A stretch of 56,488 nt of DNA, from assembly GCA_025800145.1 (NCBI GenBank), contig JAOXSH010000121.1, positions 1 to 56,488 on the forward strand, given 5' to 3'. The stretch is from Cohaesibacter sp. (GTDB lineage Bacteria; Pseudomonadota; Alphaproteobacteria; Rhizobiales; Cohaesibacteraceae). Position 1 is the first letter of the stretch. Each line of letters begins with the position of its first letter. Shown here piece by piece: positions 17,581 to 27,622 of this stretch. The notes under the pieces are model-generated. The model saw only the letters and a program-made list of their open reading frames with translations. It ran no database searches and was not told the origin of the DNA. The position numbers and the translations under genes were made by a program.

Positions 17581-17892
17581 ATGACTTTGTCCAAAATGAT
17601 GAGTGGAGCCCTTGTGGCTGCTTTTGCTTTTTTGGGGCCTGTGCCTGTTGTGGGGGCGCAAGAGCTGACCAAGAGCCTGTTTCAGGCGCGCGTGCTGGAT
17701 TATTGCCTCTATGATCAATGGGCCAAGCGCAAAGAGAAAGACGGTATTTTGAAAGAATGCCGTTGCGCCTCAAAAGCCTATGTTGCGGGGTTGAAAAAAG
17801 AGGCGCTGGCCAAACATCTGAAATCTGGCACATTGAGTTATAACGATAAGAAAACCGTTCTTGGCGCTCATGCCAAATGCCGTAAAAAATAA
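17581..17892 (+). CDS. Small secreted protein of unknown function
   Basis: A 103-aa protein with a clear Sec signal peptide (hydrophobic GALVAAFAFLGPVPVVGA, cleavage likely before QELTK). The mature part is about 77 aa, basic and rich in Lys, with four Cys (YCLYDQ, KECRCAS and AKCRKK) that could form two disulfides. I do not recognise a family. It follows the oxidoreductase by 153 bp and has its own terminator, so a joint role is not implied. Confidence 0.7.
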   Translation: MTLSKMMSGALVAAFAFLGPVPVVGAQELTKSLFQARVLDYCLYDQWAKRKEKDGILKECRCASKAYVAGLKKEALAKHLKSGTLSYNDKKTVLGAHAKCRKK

Positions 17893-17918
17893 GGGCTTAA
17901 ACTCGCATGGATGTGATG

Positions 17919-17946
17919 AAAAAGGCAGCGTCGGGCTGCCTTTTTT
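17919..17946. terminator. Bidirectional terminator
   Basis: AAAAAGGCAGC pairs with GGCTGCCTTTTTT (loop GTCG). It lies between the small secreted gene (+) and the end of purN (-) and has T-runs in both directions. Confidence 0.85.
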
Positions 17947-17960
17947 AATGGGTCCTGAGC

Positions 17961-18626
17961 CTAGAAAATCAATTGCTGGTCTTGATGGGCACAGAGCATG
18001 TTGGCATCACTATTTATGCGCACTCTCATGCCCTGCACACTGACCTTATCGCTTGCTACCAATTCCAGAGCGTGCGGGTAGATTGTGTGCTCTGCTTTTA
18101 AAATGCGGGCCGCCAGACTGTCAGCAGTGTCATTATCCAGCACTGGTACTGCGGCTTGAGCGATGATGGGGCCGCTATCCATATCCGCACGAACAAAATG
18201 CACGCTGCATCCAGCCAATCTGCACCCGGTATCAAGGGCGCGCTGATGGGTATCCAGCCCCTTGAAACTTGGTAGTAGGGATGGGTGAATATTGAGCATT
18301 TTATCTGTCCATTTGGCGACAAAATCTGCACTCAGGATGCGCATAAAACCAGCCAGCACCACCAAATCGATTCTATGGGCTGTGAGGTGCTTGTGAAGTG
18401 CGGCGTCAAATACTTTGCGATCCCCTTTAAAGGAGCGATGATCAACCACTTCAGTGGCAATGCCATGATTTGCCGCTGTTTCAAGACCCTTGGCATCTGG
18501 CTTGTTGGAGAGAACCAGTGCAATCTTTGCCGGATAATCGCTTGCCTTTGCTGCATCCAGAATAGCCGTCATATTGCTGCCGCGCCCGGAAATCAGAATG
18601 GCGACGCGCTTCTTTGAGCTTGCCAT
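17961..18626 (-). CDS. purN: Phosphoribosylglycinamide formyltransferase
   Basis: Third step of purine synthesis: transfers formyl from 10-formyl-THF to GAR. The 221-aa protein begins MASSKKRVAILISGRGSNMTA with the phosphate-binding glycine loop. Catalytic residues are all there: Asn and His in LNIHPSLLPSFKG, and Asp in HFVRADMDSGPII. The sequence ends with a short tail. It starts 2 bp after the purM stop, so purM and purN form one minus-strand operon. Confidence 0.96.
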   Translation of the reverse strand: MASSKKRVAILISGRGSNMTAILDAAKASDYPAKIALVLSNKPDAKGLETAANHGIATEVVDHRSFKGDRKVFDAALHKHLTAHRIDLVVLAGFMRILSADFVAKWTDKMLNIHPSLLPSFKGLDTHQRALDTGCRLAGCSVHFVRADMDSGPIIAQAAVPVLDNDTADSLAARILKAEHTIYPHALELVASDKVSVQGMRVRINSDANMLCAHQDQQLIF

Positions 18627-18628
18627 GA

Positions 18629-19711
18629 TCAGACTCCGAAATTGATCATGGTGTCATAGAGGACGGCATTGCCATCGCGCGCTTTCAATGTGCCCAAGCG
18701 CACCGCTTTTTCGCCTTCTGTTTCAAATGCCTTCATCGCCTCATCGGCTTTGTCGGCATCAACAACAACAATCATGCCAATACCACAATTGAAGGTGCGC
18801 AGCATTTCCTTGGTCTCAACACCACTGATGGATTGAAGCCAGCCAAAGATTGCGGGCGGTGTGACAGCACCAAGGTCAAGATGTGCTGCCAGATCATCAG
18901 GCAGAACACGGGGGATGTTTTCCGGGAAACCGCCGCCGGTAATATGGGCAAGCGCCTTGATGGCACCGGTTTCGCGCATCACAGAGAGAATTTGTTGCAC
19001 ATAAATGCGGGTTGGTTCCAACAAAGCCTCTCCGATGGATTTGCCCGGCTCAAAAGGCGCAGGATCGCCAAAGCCCAGATTGTTGGTTTCCAGAATGCGG
19101 CGCACCAGTGAAAAGCCGTTAGAATGCACGCCGGAGGACGCAAGGCCAATCAGCACATCTCCTTCTGCCACTTGACGGGGCAACAGGGTGCCGCGCTCAG
19201 CTGCACCAACGGAAAAGCCCGCCAGATCATAATCCTGATCTGCATACATGCCCGGCATTTCCGCGGTCTCGCCACCAATCAAGGCACAATTTGCCTGCTT
19301 GCAGCCCTCGGCAATGCCTTTGATCACATCGGTGGCCGCTGCAACATCAAGCTTGCCGGTGGCAAAATAATCGAGAAAGAAAAGCGGCTCTGCCCCTTGG
19401 ACCACCAGATCATTGACGCACATGGCAACCAGATCAATCCCAACCGTGTCATGCTTACCGGTTTCAATGGCAATTTTCAGCTTGGTGCCCACCCCATCAT
19501 TGGCGGCAACCAGAATAGGGTCTTTAAAGCCCGCGCCTTTAAGATCAAACAAACCACCAAAGCCACCAATATTGGTGTCTGATCCGGGGCGCGAGGTTGC
19601 CTTGACGATCGGCTTGATGGACTGCACCAGAGCATTGCCTGCATCAATGTCGACGCCTGCTTGGGCATAGGTCAATGTGTTGGAAGATTTGGGAGCGTTT
19701 TTCTCTGACAT
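18629..19711 (-). CDS. purM: Phosphoribosylformylglycinamidine cyclo-ligase (AIR synthetase)
   Basis: Fifth step of purine synthesis: ATP-dependent closure of FGAM to AIR. ATG 19711 ([25 protein letters not shown]) gives 360 aa; the frame extends another 64 codons upstream with unrelated Cys/Arg-rich residues. Conserved elements are [60 protein letters not shown] and [16 protein letters not shown]. It is divergent from the phosphatidyltransferase gene; the promoters share the 209-bp gap. Confidence 0.96.
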   Translation of the reverse strand: MSEKNAPKSSNTLTYAQAGVDIDAGNALVQSIKPIVKATSRPGSDTNIGGFGGLFDLKGAGFKDPILVAANDGVGTKLKIAIETGKHDTVGIDLVAMCVNDLVVQGAEPLFFLDYFATGKLDVAAATDVIKGIAEGCKQANCALIGGETAEMPGMYADQDYDLAGFSVGAAERGTLLPRQVAEGDVLIGLASSGVHSNGFSLVRRILETNNLGFGDPAPFEPGKSIGEALLEPTRIYVQQILSVMRETGAIKALAHITGGGFPENIPRVLPDDLAAHLDLGAVTPPAIFGWLQSISGVETKEMLRTFNCGIGMIVVVDADKADEAMKAFETEGEKAVRLGTLKARDGNAVLYDTMINFGV

Positions 19712-19920
19712 CGCTGACCTCTTGGAGCATACTTTTGGGGGCATAGGCGGGATCGCATCTCTCATGCCTTTGTGCCTGTGACACACGAATTTGCGTTCAA
19801 ATGCAAGCCCTCTTTGGAAAAAGCTGCAAAAGGCACAGAAAAGGCGCAAATAGCACTTGGAAATTTCTGTATTTGTGACCAAATAAGGCGCGAATGCCAA
19901 CAAATTGAGGCCATCTATTT

Positions 19921-20472
19921 TTGACCTTACCCAATATTATTACCATTGCCCGTTTGTTTCTGGTGCCTGTCATTGTCTGGCTGATGATTGATGGACTTTA
20001 TGTCAGCGCCTTCTGGATTTTTGTGATTGCCGGACTTTCAGATGCCATTGACGGAGCAATTGCGCGTAAATTCAATCTGCAATCAGACTTGGGCGCCCAT
20101 CTGGATCCGCTGGCAGACAAGGCTTTGCTGGTGTCGATTTATGTCACCATGGGTTTCATGCTCGAAATTCCCACATGGATTGTGATTGCCGTTGTGAGTC
20201 GCGATATTCTGATCATCGGAGCGGTGCTGCTCTCTTGGGTGATGGGCCAGCCAGTGGAGATGAAGCCGCTTGTGATTTCCAAGGCCAATACGACCTTTCA
20301 GATTATTTTTGCCGGGATTATTTTGGCGGATTTGTCCAGCTTTGCTGATTTGTCGATTGAGCGTTTGATTTTAGGCTATATCGTGGCTTTCTTGACCCTA
20401 TCTTCGGCTGGGGCCTATTTGCTATCATGGCTGACACATATGGGACAGTCGGATTCGAATGATCGAGCCTGA
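19921..20472 (+). CDS. CDP-alcohol phosphatidyltransferase family protein
   Basis: An integral-membrane enzyme that transfers a phosphatidyl group from CDP-diacylglycerol to an alcohol. The 183-aa protein has five or six hydrophobic helices and the signature DG..AR....... .G...D...D, visible as [18 protein letters not shown] and HLDPLADK. The opening [17 protein letters not shown] resembles PgsA (phosphatidylglycerophosphate synthase), but a second function such as cardiolipin synthesis is not excluded. The start is TTG at 19921, with GAGG about 10 nt upstream; no ATG gives a full first helix. It overlaps the next gene by 14 bp. Confidence 0.87.
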   Translation: MTLPNIITIARLFLVPVIVWLMIDGLYVSAFWIFVIAGLSDAIDGAIARKFNLQSDLGAHLDPLADKALLVSIYVTMGFMLEIPTWIVIAVVSRDILIIGAVLLSWVMGQPVEMKPLVISKANTTFQIIFAGIILADLSSFADLSIERLILGYIVAFLTLSSAGAYLLSWLTHMGQSDSNDRA

Positions 20473-21586
20473 TGATCAAGGAGATGGTTTTGTGAGCTTG
20501 CAAAAACAATTCACATTTTGGTTTATTGCTTTGATTGCTTTATGCCTGTGCCTGTTTCTGTTGCGTGGTATTTTGCTGCCTTTTGTTGCGGGCATGGCGC
20601 TGGCTTATTTGTTGGATCCGATTGCAGATGCTTTTGAGCGTTTGGGCATGAGCCGTATGCTCTCGACTGTCACCATTTTGCTGTTGTTCATTTTGTTGTT
20701 TTTGCTGGCCATTGTGATCATTGTGCCAGTATTGGCCCATCAAATGAGTGGGTTTGCCGAAAATTTGCCCGGCTATATCGCCAAATTACAGGATTTTGTC
20801 TCCAAGCAAGGGGCCAATATTTTGCCGCGCTTTCTAAATGATCTGGATGCGGCAGCCGTTCAGGCCAATATCAAGGATCTGGTCGCAGAAGGGGCCAAAT
20901 GGGTGGGGGCCCTGATCCAGTCTATCTGGAATGGTGGACAGGCTTTGCTCGATGTTGTGGCCCTGATGGTGATCACGCCAGTGGTGGCTTTCTATCTGCT
21001 CTATGATTGGGATCATATGGTGGCCAAAATTGATGGCTGGCTGCCGCGCGATCATCAAATGACTATCCGTCGTCTTGCCCGCGAGATTGACAATAGCGTT
21101 TCCGGCTTTGTGCGTGGCCAGATTATGGTCGGCCTGATCCTTGGTATTTTTTATGCTGTTAGCCTGTCTTTGATGGGGCTGAATTTTGGGCTTTTGATCG
21201 GCTTGGGCGCGGGTGTCATCAGTTTCATTCCCTATGTAGGGGCCACTTTGGGACTGGTGGTCTCTGGTGGCGTAGCTATTGTGCAATTCTGGCCGGATTT
21301 TTTGCCGATCGGCATGGCGCTTGGCATTTTTGCGGTAGGTCAGTTTTTTGAAGGCAACATCCTGCAACCGCGTCTTGTGGGCGAGCGGGTTGGTTTGCAT
21401 CCGGTCTGGCTGATGTTTGCCTTGTTGGCTTTTGGCTCTCTCTATGGCTTTGTCGGCATGTTGATTGCAGTGCCCGCCGCTGCCGCGATTGGTGTGGTTG
21501 TGCGCTATGTGCTGGAGCAATATCTAAAATCTCCCATTTATCAGGGCCGCAATGGGTTAATCGCGGATGTGCGTGATGATCTCTAA
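20459..21586 (+). CDS. AI-2E family permease (PerM/YdbI-like)
   Basis: A 375-aa membrane protein of the AI-2E/UPF0118 family, with paired hydrophobic segments near the N-terminus (FWFIALIALCLCLFLLRGILLPF, GMALAYLLDPIADAFERLG), a central soluble stretch, and a C-terminal run of helices with GAGVISFIPYVGATLGLV and ILQPRLVGERVGLHP, the most conserved parts. Members export autoinducer-2 or ions, or have unknown substrates; nothing here decides. Its ATG overlaps the preceding gene by 14 bp, indicating translational coupling. Its stop is 2 bp before the palindromic repeat at 21589. Confidence 0.9.
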   Translation: MIEPDDQGDGFVSLQKQFTFWFIALIALCLCLFLLRGILLPFVAGMALAYLLDPIADAFERLGMSRMLSTVTILLLFILLFLLAIVIIVPVLAHQMSGFAENLPGYIAKLQDFVSKQGANILPRFLNDLDAAAVQANIKDLVAEGAKWVGALIQSIWNGGQALLDVVALMVITPVVAFYLLYDWDHMVAKIDGWLPRDHQMTIRRLAREIDNSVSGFVRGQIMVGLILGIFYAVSLSLMGLNFGLLIGLGAGVISFIPYVGATLGLVVSGGVAIVQFWPDFLPIGMALGIFAVGQFFEGNILQPRLVGERVGLHPVWLMFALLAFGSLYGFVGMLIAVPAAAAIGVVVRYVLEQYLKSPIYQGRNGLIADVRDDL

Positions 21587-21588
21587 AT

Positions 21589-21725
21589 GCCTGATTTAAA
21601 AGTCTCCGAGTGAGACTTTTAGGCTGCATATGCGACCCTCTCCCCCTTTCAAACCGCCCATGAGGGTACCATGACGGGTGGTATGAAAAGGGGGAGAGGG
21701 CTGACTCAGGACTTTTAAATCAGGC
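21589..21725. repeat. 137-bp palindromic repeat element
   Basis: Perfect 16-bp terminal inverted repeats: GCCTGATTTAAAAGTC (21589-21604) and its inverse complement (21710-21725). A second stem lies inside, CCCTCTCCCCCTTT (21636-21649) with AAAAGGGGGAGAGGG (21686-21700), plus a small hairpin AAAAGTCTC/GAGACTTTT at the left. The whole unit folds as a cruciform or long RNA hairpin. A truncated copy is at 10578-10611. It follows the permease stop by 2 bp and could act as a 3'-end hairpin. Confidence 0.85.
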
Positions 21726-21923
21726 TCTAAGCAATTGGTGTTGCAATGCTGCATCTTGCTGTCCTGATCGTGTGTACCCAAGAGATCGTTTTTTAACTGG
21801 CTCGGTGGAAGCGTCTGGACCTGATGGGGCACAAAGGATAAATAAGGGTTAGGTGTGATTCGGTTTGGGACTGTGATCACTGCCACTTTATTTCTTTGAT
21901 GCTTGAGAAAGAGACCGACATCT
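21726..21923. other. Rest of the intergenic region before the hda-like gene
   Basis: About 200 bp between the palindromic repeat and the next gene. It should hold the promoter of the DnaA-regulator gene. I see no clear -35/-10 pair, no RNA gene and no further repeat. Confidence 0.5.
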
Positions 21924-22607
21924 ATGAGCAAGGGCCTGCAAATGTCGTTTGAATTGCCTCATGATGAGGCTTTGGGACGGGAGGATTTTTTGCGCGGTCC
22001 AGCGAATGAAGCGGCTTTGTCTTTGATTGATCAATGGCCAAATTGGCCCTCTCTTTGGGTTTTATTGGCGGGTCCTGTTGGGGCTGGCAAATCGCATTTG
22101 GCCCGGATTTGGCAGGAAAGCAGTCACGCCCGGATTATCACACTGGATGAGCTGAACAGAAGCGATCCTACAGAGCTGGTTAAATCGGGTGCGGTTGTCG
22201 TGGAAGATGCCGATGGCAAAGAGCGTGATGACACGGCTTTGTTTCATTTGCTCAATGCCGCCAAAGAGGCGGGAGCTTATGTTTTGATGACGGCCCGGAG
22301 CTGGCCGGAAAGTTGGGGCGTGGCCTTGCCTGATCTCGCCTCGCGTTTGCGTCTGACCACGCCTATTGAGCTGAATGAGCCTGATGATGTCTTGTTGCGG
22401 GTTGTTTTGGTTAAATTGTTTGCAGATCGGCAATTGAGTGTAGAGCCTGCCATCATTGATTACATTGTTTTGCGCATGGAGCGCTCCTTGGCGACAGCTT
22501 TAAAGTTGGTGGATCGGCTGGACCGTGAAGCAATGGCGCAGTCGCGCTCGATCACGCGGCCCTTTGCCGCTGATATTTTGCGGCAATTGGAAGAAGAGGG
22601 ATGCTAA
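21924..22607 (+). CDS. hdaA: HdaA/DnaA-ATPase-like regulatory protein
   Basis: A DnaA-related AAA+ protein without the DnaA DNA-binding domain, as in Hda, which promotes ATP hydrolysis by DnaA after replication starts. Start uncertain: ATG 21924 (228 aa) or ATG 21942 (MSFELPHDEALGREDFL), the latter with AAGGG at good spacing; a TTG at 21903 is least likely. Visible: the N-terminal segment FELPHDEALGREDFLRGPANE (cf. the clamp-binding QL-P-L peptide of Hda), Walker A GPVGAGKSH, a degenerate Walker B VVVEDAD, and sensor-type DLASRLRLTTPIEL. Synteny with ppk in rhizobia supports HdaA. Repeat copy B follows it. Confidence 0.82.
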   Translation: MSKGLQMSFELPHDEALGREDFLRGPANEAALSLIDQWPNWPSLWVLLAGPVGAGKSHLARIWQESSHARIITLDELNRSDPTELVKSGAVVVEDADGKERDDTALFHLLNAAKEAGAYVLMTARSWPESWGVALPDLASRLRLTTPIELNEPDDVLLRVVLVKLFADRQLSVEPAIIDYIVLRMERSLATALKLVDRLDREAMAQSRSITRPFAADILRQLEEEGC

Positions 22608-22748
22608 GCGCCTCTCACCGCCGCCAAATCGATGATTTTCCAGGCTATCCTGTCATTCATAGACAAGAGTTTTGACGTGCGTCATCATATTGCTATGATA
22701 GCGATATAGCCTTTTTAGGCTGTTGAGTCTTTGTGGCTGTTTGGTATC

Positions 22749-23015
22749 ATACCAACGGCACGAAAGATTAACCCATATGACCGGATTTTATTGGCTTTCT
22801 GGTAAGAAGCTTTTGCTGCCATGGTCTGGTTGACCACAAAGCAAGAGCGACGCAGTCCAGAAAGCCAATAAAACCGGCCTTCGGTGCTTTGAAATGGCTC
22901 ACTGAGCTGCGTTGTCTTTCTAGGAAAATGCCCCGGCATTGTCCGATCGAGTCGACGCCTTGTCAGTAAACCATTTCAAGGCATCCTATGGGTCAATCTT
23001 TCATGCCGTTGGTAT
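22749..23015. repeat. Inverted-repeat element, full copy B (267 bp)
   Basis: Homologue of the element at 6013-6242 in the opposite orientation. The left end is ATACCAACGGCACGAAAGAT; the right end mirrors ATACCAACGGCATGAAAGAT. It shares the internal blocks GCTTTGAAATGG, CACTGAGCTGCGTTGTCTTT and GGCATTGTCCGATCGAG with copy A, but carries a roughly 90-bp extra hairpin (arms 22780-22802 and 22857-22877) that copy A lacks. TTGGTAT just before the left end makes a short palindrome with it (22741-22755), suggesting an abutting end of a second copy. The rest of the hdaA-ppk gap shows no gene. Confidence 0.85.
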
Positions 23016-23063
23016 CAAATGGTCACGGGCGCGTTTCCTTGCTGTTCATAGGCCCGATTTGTC

Positions 23064-25313
23064 ATGTCCGAAATTATTCTCACCCCTTCCAAGCCTTCCA
23101 AATCCAATGGACCGGCTCCCTCTATCGTGGCATCATCTGAGATATTGGAAGAATTGGTGCCGACCAGCGAAGAAGTGGAAGCTTTGATGCGCAGTCCGGG
23201 ACGCTTTGTGAACCGGGAATTGTCATGGCTGGGATTTAACAGCCGGGTTTTGGAAGAAACAGAAAATCCCGCGCATCCTGTGTTGGAACGTTTGCGCTTT
23301 TTATCGATTTCAGCCAACAATCTGGACGAATTTTTCATGGTGCGTGTGGCTGGCCTTAAAGGACAGGAGCGGGCCGGGGTGTCCTCGGTGAGCGCAGATG
23401 GTCTGACAGCCAGTCAGCAATTGGTGAAAATCAATGCAGCAGTTGCAGAACTGACAGAGCGCCAGCAGCGCCGTTGGGGTGTTTTGCGCAAAGAGCTGGA
23501 AGAAACGGATATCTATCTGATCGAGCCAGAAAAGCTGGATTCTGATGATGTCAAAGCGCTGGAAAGCATTTTTCTGGCCTCCATCTTTCCGGTGTTAACG
23601 CCCTTGGCCGTAGATCCTGCCCATCCTTTCCCTTTCATTCCCAATTTTGGCTTTTCTCTGGCGCTCAATTTGCGTGGCACCAATGGTCGCGATGATCTGA
23701 CTGCCATTGTGCGTATGCCCAATAGTTTGGATCGGTTCATTCGCCTGCCAGCGCGCAATGCAGAAGAGAGCGGACATCGCTTTGTCTTGCTGGAAAAAGT
23801 GGTTGCACTTTTTATTCATCGCATTTTTCCGGCCTATGAAGTCAAGGATATCGGGGCTTTCCGTATTGTTCGCGATTCTGATATCGAGATTGAGGAAGAG
23901 GCGGAAGATCTGGTGCGCCATTTTGAATCTGCCCTGAAGCGTCGCCGCCGTGGGTCGGTCATTCGCTTGGAGATGGACAGCTCCATGGCACCGAATCTGC
24001 GCGATTTTGTGGCTGATGCTGTCCATATCAATGCAGATGAAATGTTTATGGTTGATGGTCTCATGGCCATGAATGAATTGTCCGAACTTGTCGACATCAA
24101 CCGGCCTGATTTGAAATTCAAGCGCTATATTGCGCGCTTCCCTGAACGCATTCGCGAGCATAACGGCGATTGCTTTGCTGCCATCAAGGAAAAAGACCTC
24201 ATCATTCATCATCCCTATGAGAGCTTTGATGTGGTGGCGCAATATTTGATGCAAGCCGCACGCGATCCCAATGTTATGGCGATCAAGCAAACGCTGTATC
24301 GGACCTCGAAAAACTCTCCTATCATCAAGGCTTTGATTGAGGCGGCTGAGGCGGGTAAGTCTGTTACGGCTCTGGTGGAGTTAAAGGCCCGCTTTGATGA
24401 AGAGGCCAATATTGGATGGGCGCGGGATCTGGAGCGCGCCGGGGTTCAGGTTGTCTTTGGCTTCATTGAGCTGAAAACCCATGCCAAATTGTCGATGGTG
24501 GTGCGCCGTGAAGAGGCCAAGATGGTGACCTATTGCCATATTGGTACGGGCAATTATCACCCGATCACCGCCAAAATTTATACCGATTTGAGCTTCTTTA
24601 CAGCCGACCCTGAAACGGCCATGGATGTGGCACGGGTGTTTAATTTTATCACCGGATATGCCGAGCCTGAAGATCTGACCCATTTGCTGGTTTCCCCTTA
24701 CACCATGCGGGCAACGTTGCTCGATTATATCGAGAAAGAAATCGAGCATGTGAAGGCCGGGCGTCCGGGACGGATCTGGTGCAAGATGAATTCGATTGTG
24801 GATCCCACCTTAATTGATGCCTTTTACCGAGCCAGTCAGGCGGGTGTGAAAATCGATTTGATCATTCGCGGCATTTGTTGTTTGCGGCCTCAATTGCCCG
24901 GTCTTTCCGATAATATTCGGGTAAAGTCCATCGTTGGACGCTTTTTGGAGCATTCGCGTATTATCTGCTTTGGCAATGGCAAGGAATTGCCAAACCCGGA
25001 TGCGGTGATTTATATGGGCTCGGCAGATCTGATGCCGCGCAATCTGGATCGTCGATGCGAGACCTTCACCCCCATTCAGAACCCGACAGTTCATGCACAG
25101 GTTCTGGATCAGATCATGGCGGCCAATCTGATGGATAACCAACAGAGCTGGGAGATCTTGCCAGATGGTTCTTCACGGCGTATTCATGCTGGCGACGGCG
25201 AAGAGCCGTTCAATGCCCATGATTTCTTTATGACGAACCCGAGTTTATCGGGTCGAGGTGACTCGCTAGACAATGATGCACCCCGCGCCTTTACCGACAA
25301 GGTCCAGCGCTAA
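23064..25313 (+). CDS. ppk: Polyphosphate kinase 1
   Basis: Reversibly polymerises ATP gamma-phosphate into polyphosphate. The 749-aa protein has the four PPK1 domains: N-terminal helical domain ([37 protein letters not shown]), head domain, and two phospholipase-D-like catalytic domains. The autophosphorylated His is in [16 protein letters not shown], and the ATP-site motifs [28 protein letters not shown] and [16 protein letters not shown] are present. A 35-residue N-terminal extension rich in Ser/Pro precedes the core. It overlaps or abuts ppx, which implies coupled synthesis and degradation. Confidence 0.96.
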   Translation: MSEIILTPSKPSKSNGPAPSIVASSEILEELVPTSEEVEALMRSPGRFVNRELSWLGFNSRVLEETENPAHPVLERLRFLSISANNLDEFFMVRVAGLKGQERAGVSSVSADGLTASQQLVKINAAVAELTERQQRRWGVLRKELEETDIYLIEPEKLDSDDVKALESIFLASIFPVLTPLAVDPAHPFPFIPNFGFSLALNLRGTNGRDDLTAIVRMPNSLDRFIRLPARNAEESGHRFVLLEKVVALFIHRIFPAYEVKDIGAFRIVRDSDIEIEEEAEDLVRHFESALKRRRRGSVIRLEMDSSMAPNLRDFVADAVHINADEMFMVDGLMAMNELSELVDINRPDLKFKRYIARFPERIREHNGDCFAAIKEKDLIIHHPYESFDVVAQYLMQAARDPNVMAIKQTLYRTSKNSPIIKALIEAAEAGKSVTALVELKARFDEEANIGWARDLERAGVQVVFGFIELKTHAKLSMVVRREEAKMVTYCHIGTGNYHPITAKIYTDLSFFTADPETAMDVARVFNFITGYAEPEDLTHLLVSPYTMRATLLDYIEKEIEHVKAGRPGRIWCKMNSIVDPTLIDAFYRASQAGVKIDLIIRGICCLRPQLPGLSDNIRVKSIVGRFLEHSRIICFGNGKELPNPDAVIYMGSADLMPRNLDRRCETFTPIQNPTVHAQVLDQIMAANLMDNQQSWEILPDGSSRRIHAGDGEEPFNAHDFFMTNPSLSGRGDSLDNDAPRAFTDKVQR

Positions 25314-26823
25314 CGTGCTGGCCACATCTTCCTCTCAAGGGTTGATCGCAGGATCAGATCCCGTCGCAGTGATTGACATTGGGTCCAATTCTGTGCGTCT
25401 GGTGATGTATGAGCGCCTGAGCCGCGCCCCTGTGCCAATGTATAATGAAAAGGTTTTATGCGGCCTTGGCAAAGGTGTCGCTGTGACCGGCAGGCTTGAT
25501 GAAAAGGCCGTCTCTTGCGCCCTTGATGCCCTAAAGCGCTTTCGCTTCTTAATGGAACGGGCCGGGGTTGGCACGTTTTTTATTTTGGCAACGGCAGCAG
25601 CGCGCGAAGCCTCAAACGGTCCGGATTTTCTGAAAAATGTTTATGACATTTGTGGGCAGGAAGCCGAAGTTTTATCCGGTGAAGAAGAAGCACACCATTC
25701 TGCGCTTGGCATCCTGTCTGCTATGATGGATCCCCATGGGGTTGCGGGGGATTTGGGGGGCGGAAGTCTGGAATTGATCCGCGTTATGGGGCGTGAATTG
25801 GGCAAAGGGGCAACTTATCCTTTGGGTGGTTTGCGTTTGTCCGATATGGCCAAGGGATCGGTGAAACAGGCCCGCAAAATTGCCCGAGCCGAGCTTGAGC
25901 CTGCTCTGGAGCTGAAGGCTTTGGAAGGGCAGAATTTCTATGCTATTGGCGGTACATGGCGCGCTCTTGCTCGCCTGCATATGGTCTCAACCGGCTATCC
26001 TTTGGCGGTGATGCATCATTATGAAATTGATCCTGCCGAAATGCTGGAATTTTGTGAGCAGGTCATGCGGGGTGGTCTGGACGATCTGGATTGGAGTGGC
26101 AGTGTCTCAAAAGCGCGTCGCGCCTTATTGCCTTTTGGGGCTGCGGTTTTGGCCGAAGTGATCCGGCGCGGCAAACCGGCAAAGATTGTCATGTCTGCGC
26201 TTGGGGTGCGCGAGGGCCATCTTTATGGTCTGTTGCCAGATGAGGTCCGGCAGCAGGATCCGCTTTTGGTGGCATGTGAGGAATTATGCATTTTGCGTTC
26301 ACGCTCTCCACATTATGCGCATGATTTGGTTGCATGGCTGGATCATGTGTTTACGGCTTTGAATGTGGATGAAAGCCCTTATGAGAAGCGCTTGCGTCGT
26401 GCCGCTTGTTTGCTTGCCGATATTGGCTGGCGCGCCCATCCCGATTATCGTGGAACACAAAGCCTCAATATCATTGCTCATGGGTCTTTTATCGGCATTG
26501 ACCATCCGGGACGGGCTTATCTGTCCATGGCCAATTATTTCCGTCATGAAGGCCTGTCGGGCAACCGCATGGGGCTGCGGGTGCGCGAAATTGCCAATTT
26601 GCATTTGCATTCTCTGGCGCGCTTAACAGGGGCGGGCTTGCGGCTTGCCCATAGTGCGGCTGGGGAGTTGCCCGGTATTTTGCCTTTGTTGCAGGTGCGG
26701 CTGGAAGAAAATAAAGCCATCTTGCTCTTGCCTGCTGACCTTGCTGCGTTGAAAAGTGAAAAACTGGAGCGACGCTTTTCTCAATTTGCCCGTTTGCTGG
26801 GCCTTGAAGGCCATGTCGAGTGA
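25273..26823 (+). CDS. ppx: Exopolyphosphatase (Ppx/GppA family)
   Basis: Removes terminal phosphate from polyphosphate (or pppGpp in GppA). The protein has an actin-like ATPase fold: first phosphate loop [17 protein letters not shown], second [15 protein letters not shown]-terminal helical HD-like region follows ([20 protein letters not shown]). ATG 25273 gives 516 aa and overlaps ppk by 41 bp; a GTG at 25315, just after the ppk stop, would give 502 aa and still keeps the full catalytic core. The gene pair ppk-ppx is usual in rhizobia. Confidence 0.93.
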   Translation: MMHPAPLPTRSSANVLATSSSQGLIAGSDPVAVIDIGSNSVRLVMYERLSRAPVPMYNEKVLCGLGKGVAVTGRLDEKAVSCALDALKRFRFLMERAGVGTFFILATAAAREASNGPDFLKNVYDICGQEAEVLSGEEEAHHSALGILSAMMDPHGVAGDLGGGSLELIRVMGRELGKGATYPLGGLRLSDMAKGSVKQARKIARAELEPALELKALEGQNFYAIGGTWRALARLHMVSTGYPLAVMHHYEIDPAEMLEFCEQVMRGGLDDLDWSGSVSKARRALLPFGAAVLAEVIRRGKPAKIVMSALGVREGHLYGLLPDEVRQQDPLLVACEELCILRSRSPHYAHDLVAWLDHVFTALNVDESPYEKRLRRAACLLADIGWRAHPDYRGTQSLNIIAHGSFIGIDHPGRAYLSMANYFRHEGLSGNRMGLRVREIANLHLHSLARLTGAGLRLAHSAAGELPGILPLLQVRLEENKAILLLPADLAALKSEKLERRFSQFARLLGLEGHVE

Positions 26824-26857
26824 CATTGAGAGCCAATCAGCAGAAAGAAGATAAAGA

Positions 26858-27550
26858 ATGAGTGATGATCATATGTCCGATGCAGGGTATGGTTTGGATG
26901 AAAGTTATGAATGGCTGGTTTTTCAGGGCGGCCCGGATGGTCCGGCTCATGTCGGGGCTGATGCCATTTATCATGACCGGGATCCATATGGGGAATATAT
27001 TCTGTTTGCGGCGGCCAATCCGGCAGCGGTGAATGAGCAGGGCTTATGCTCCATCCAGTCTTATGCCTATCTGGCCGAAGTGCGCGTCAGTTATGAGGCG
27101 GATTTGCTGGATGATGCTCGTCAGGATATTGTTTGGTGTCAGGAAGACAGTGCGGATCAGGGCGATGCCTTTGCCAAGGATGTCTGGCCCAGCTGGCAAG
27201 ATGTCTCGCTGGATGTCGTGGCCAACAGCATTTTCCCAGAAGGACAAGATTTTGTTATGGCAAAAAGCGTGCTTGCCGTTGGCGAGGATGCGGCCTCTTT
27301 TGTTGAAGTGACGCGCATTGAGGCAGGTGGCCCGTCTGAAATGGCACTGACTTTTTGCAAAATCGAGCAGGACCGGTTGCTGGAAATTAAAACGGTTTTG
27401 AAAATTGCGGATATGCCAATTTATCTGTGGGCTGGTCTTTGGCAGGATCTAGTGGAGCAATATGCTGATTTCGCTTATGAAAAACTAAATGGTGCACGCC
27501 GGGTTGAGCCGGAGCCAGAGGATTTTGATTTTGGAGATGTGGAGGAATAA
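26858..27550 (+). CDS. Protein of unknown function, acidic
   Basis: A 230-aa acidic protein with no signal peptide or membrane segment. Aromatic-rich stretches (YEWLVFQGGPDGPAHVGADAIYHDRDPYGEYILFA) alternate with acidic ones; the C-terminus is EPEPEDFDFGDVEE. I recognise no family. It lies 34 bp after ppx and 72 bp before fosX on the same strand, so it could belong to the ppk-ppx transcript. The single long frame with normal codon use supports it as real. Confidence 0.75.
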   Translation: MSDDHMSDAGYGLDESYEWLVFQGGPDGPAHVGADAIYHDRDPYGEYILFAAANPAAVNEQGLCSIQSYAYLAEVRVSYEADLLDDARQDIVWCQEDSADQGDAFAKDVWPSWQDVSLDVVANSIFPEGQDFVMAKSVLAVGEDAASFVEVTRIEAGGPSEMALTFCKIEQDRLLEIKTVLKIADMPIYLWAGLWQDLVEQYADFAYEKLNGARRVEPEPEDFDFGDVEE

Positions 27551-27622
27551 GCGCCTTTCTCTTTTTTGCCGTGATTGTCTGCTTTTGCTGTTTTTAGGGA
27601 TGAGCAGAAGGGCAGAAATAGC

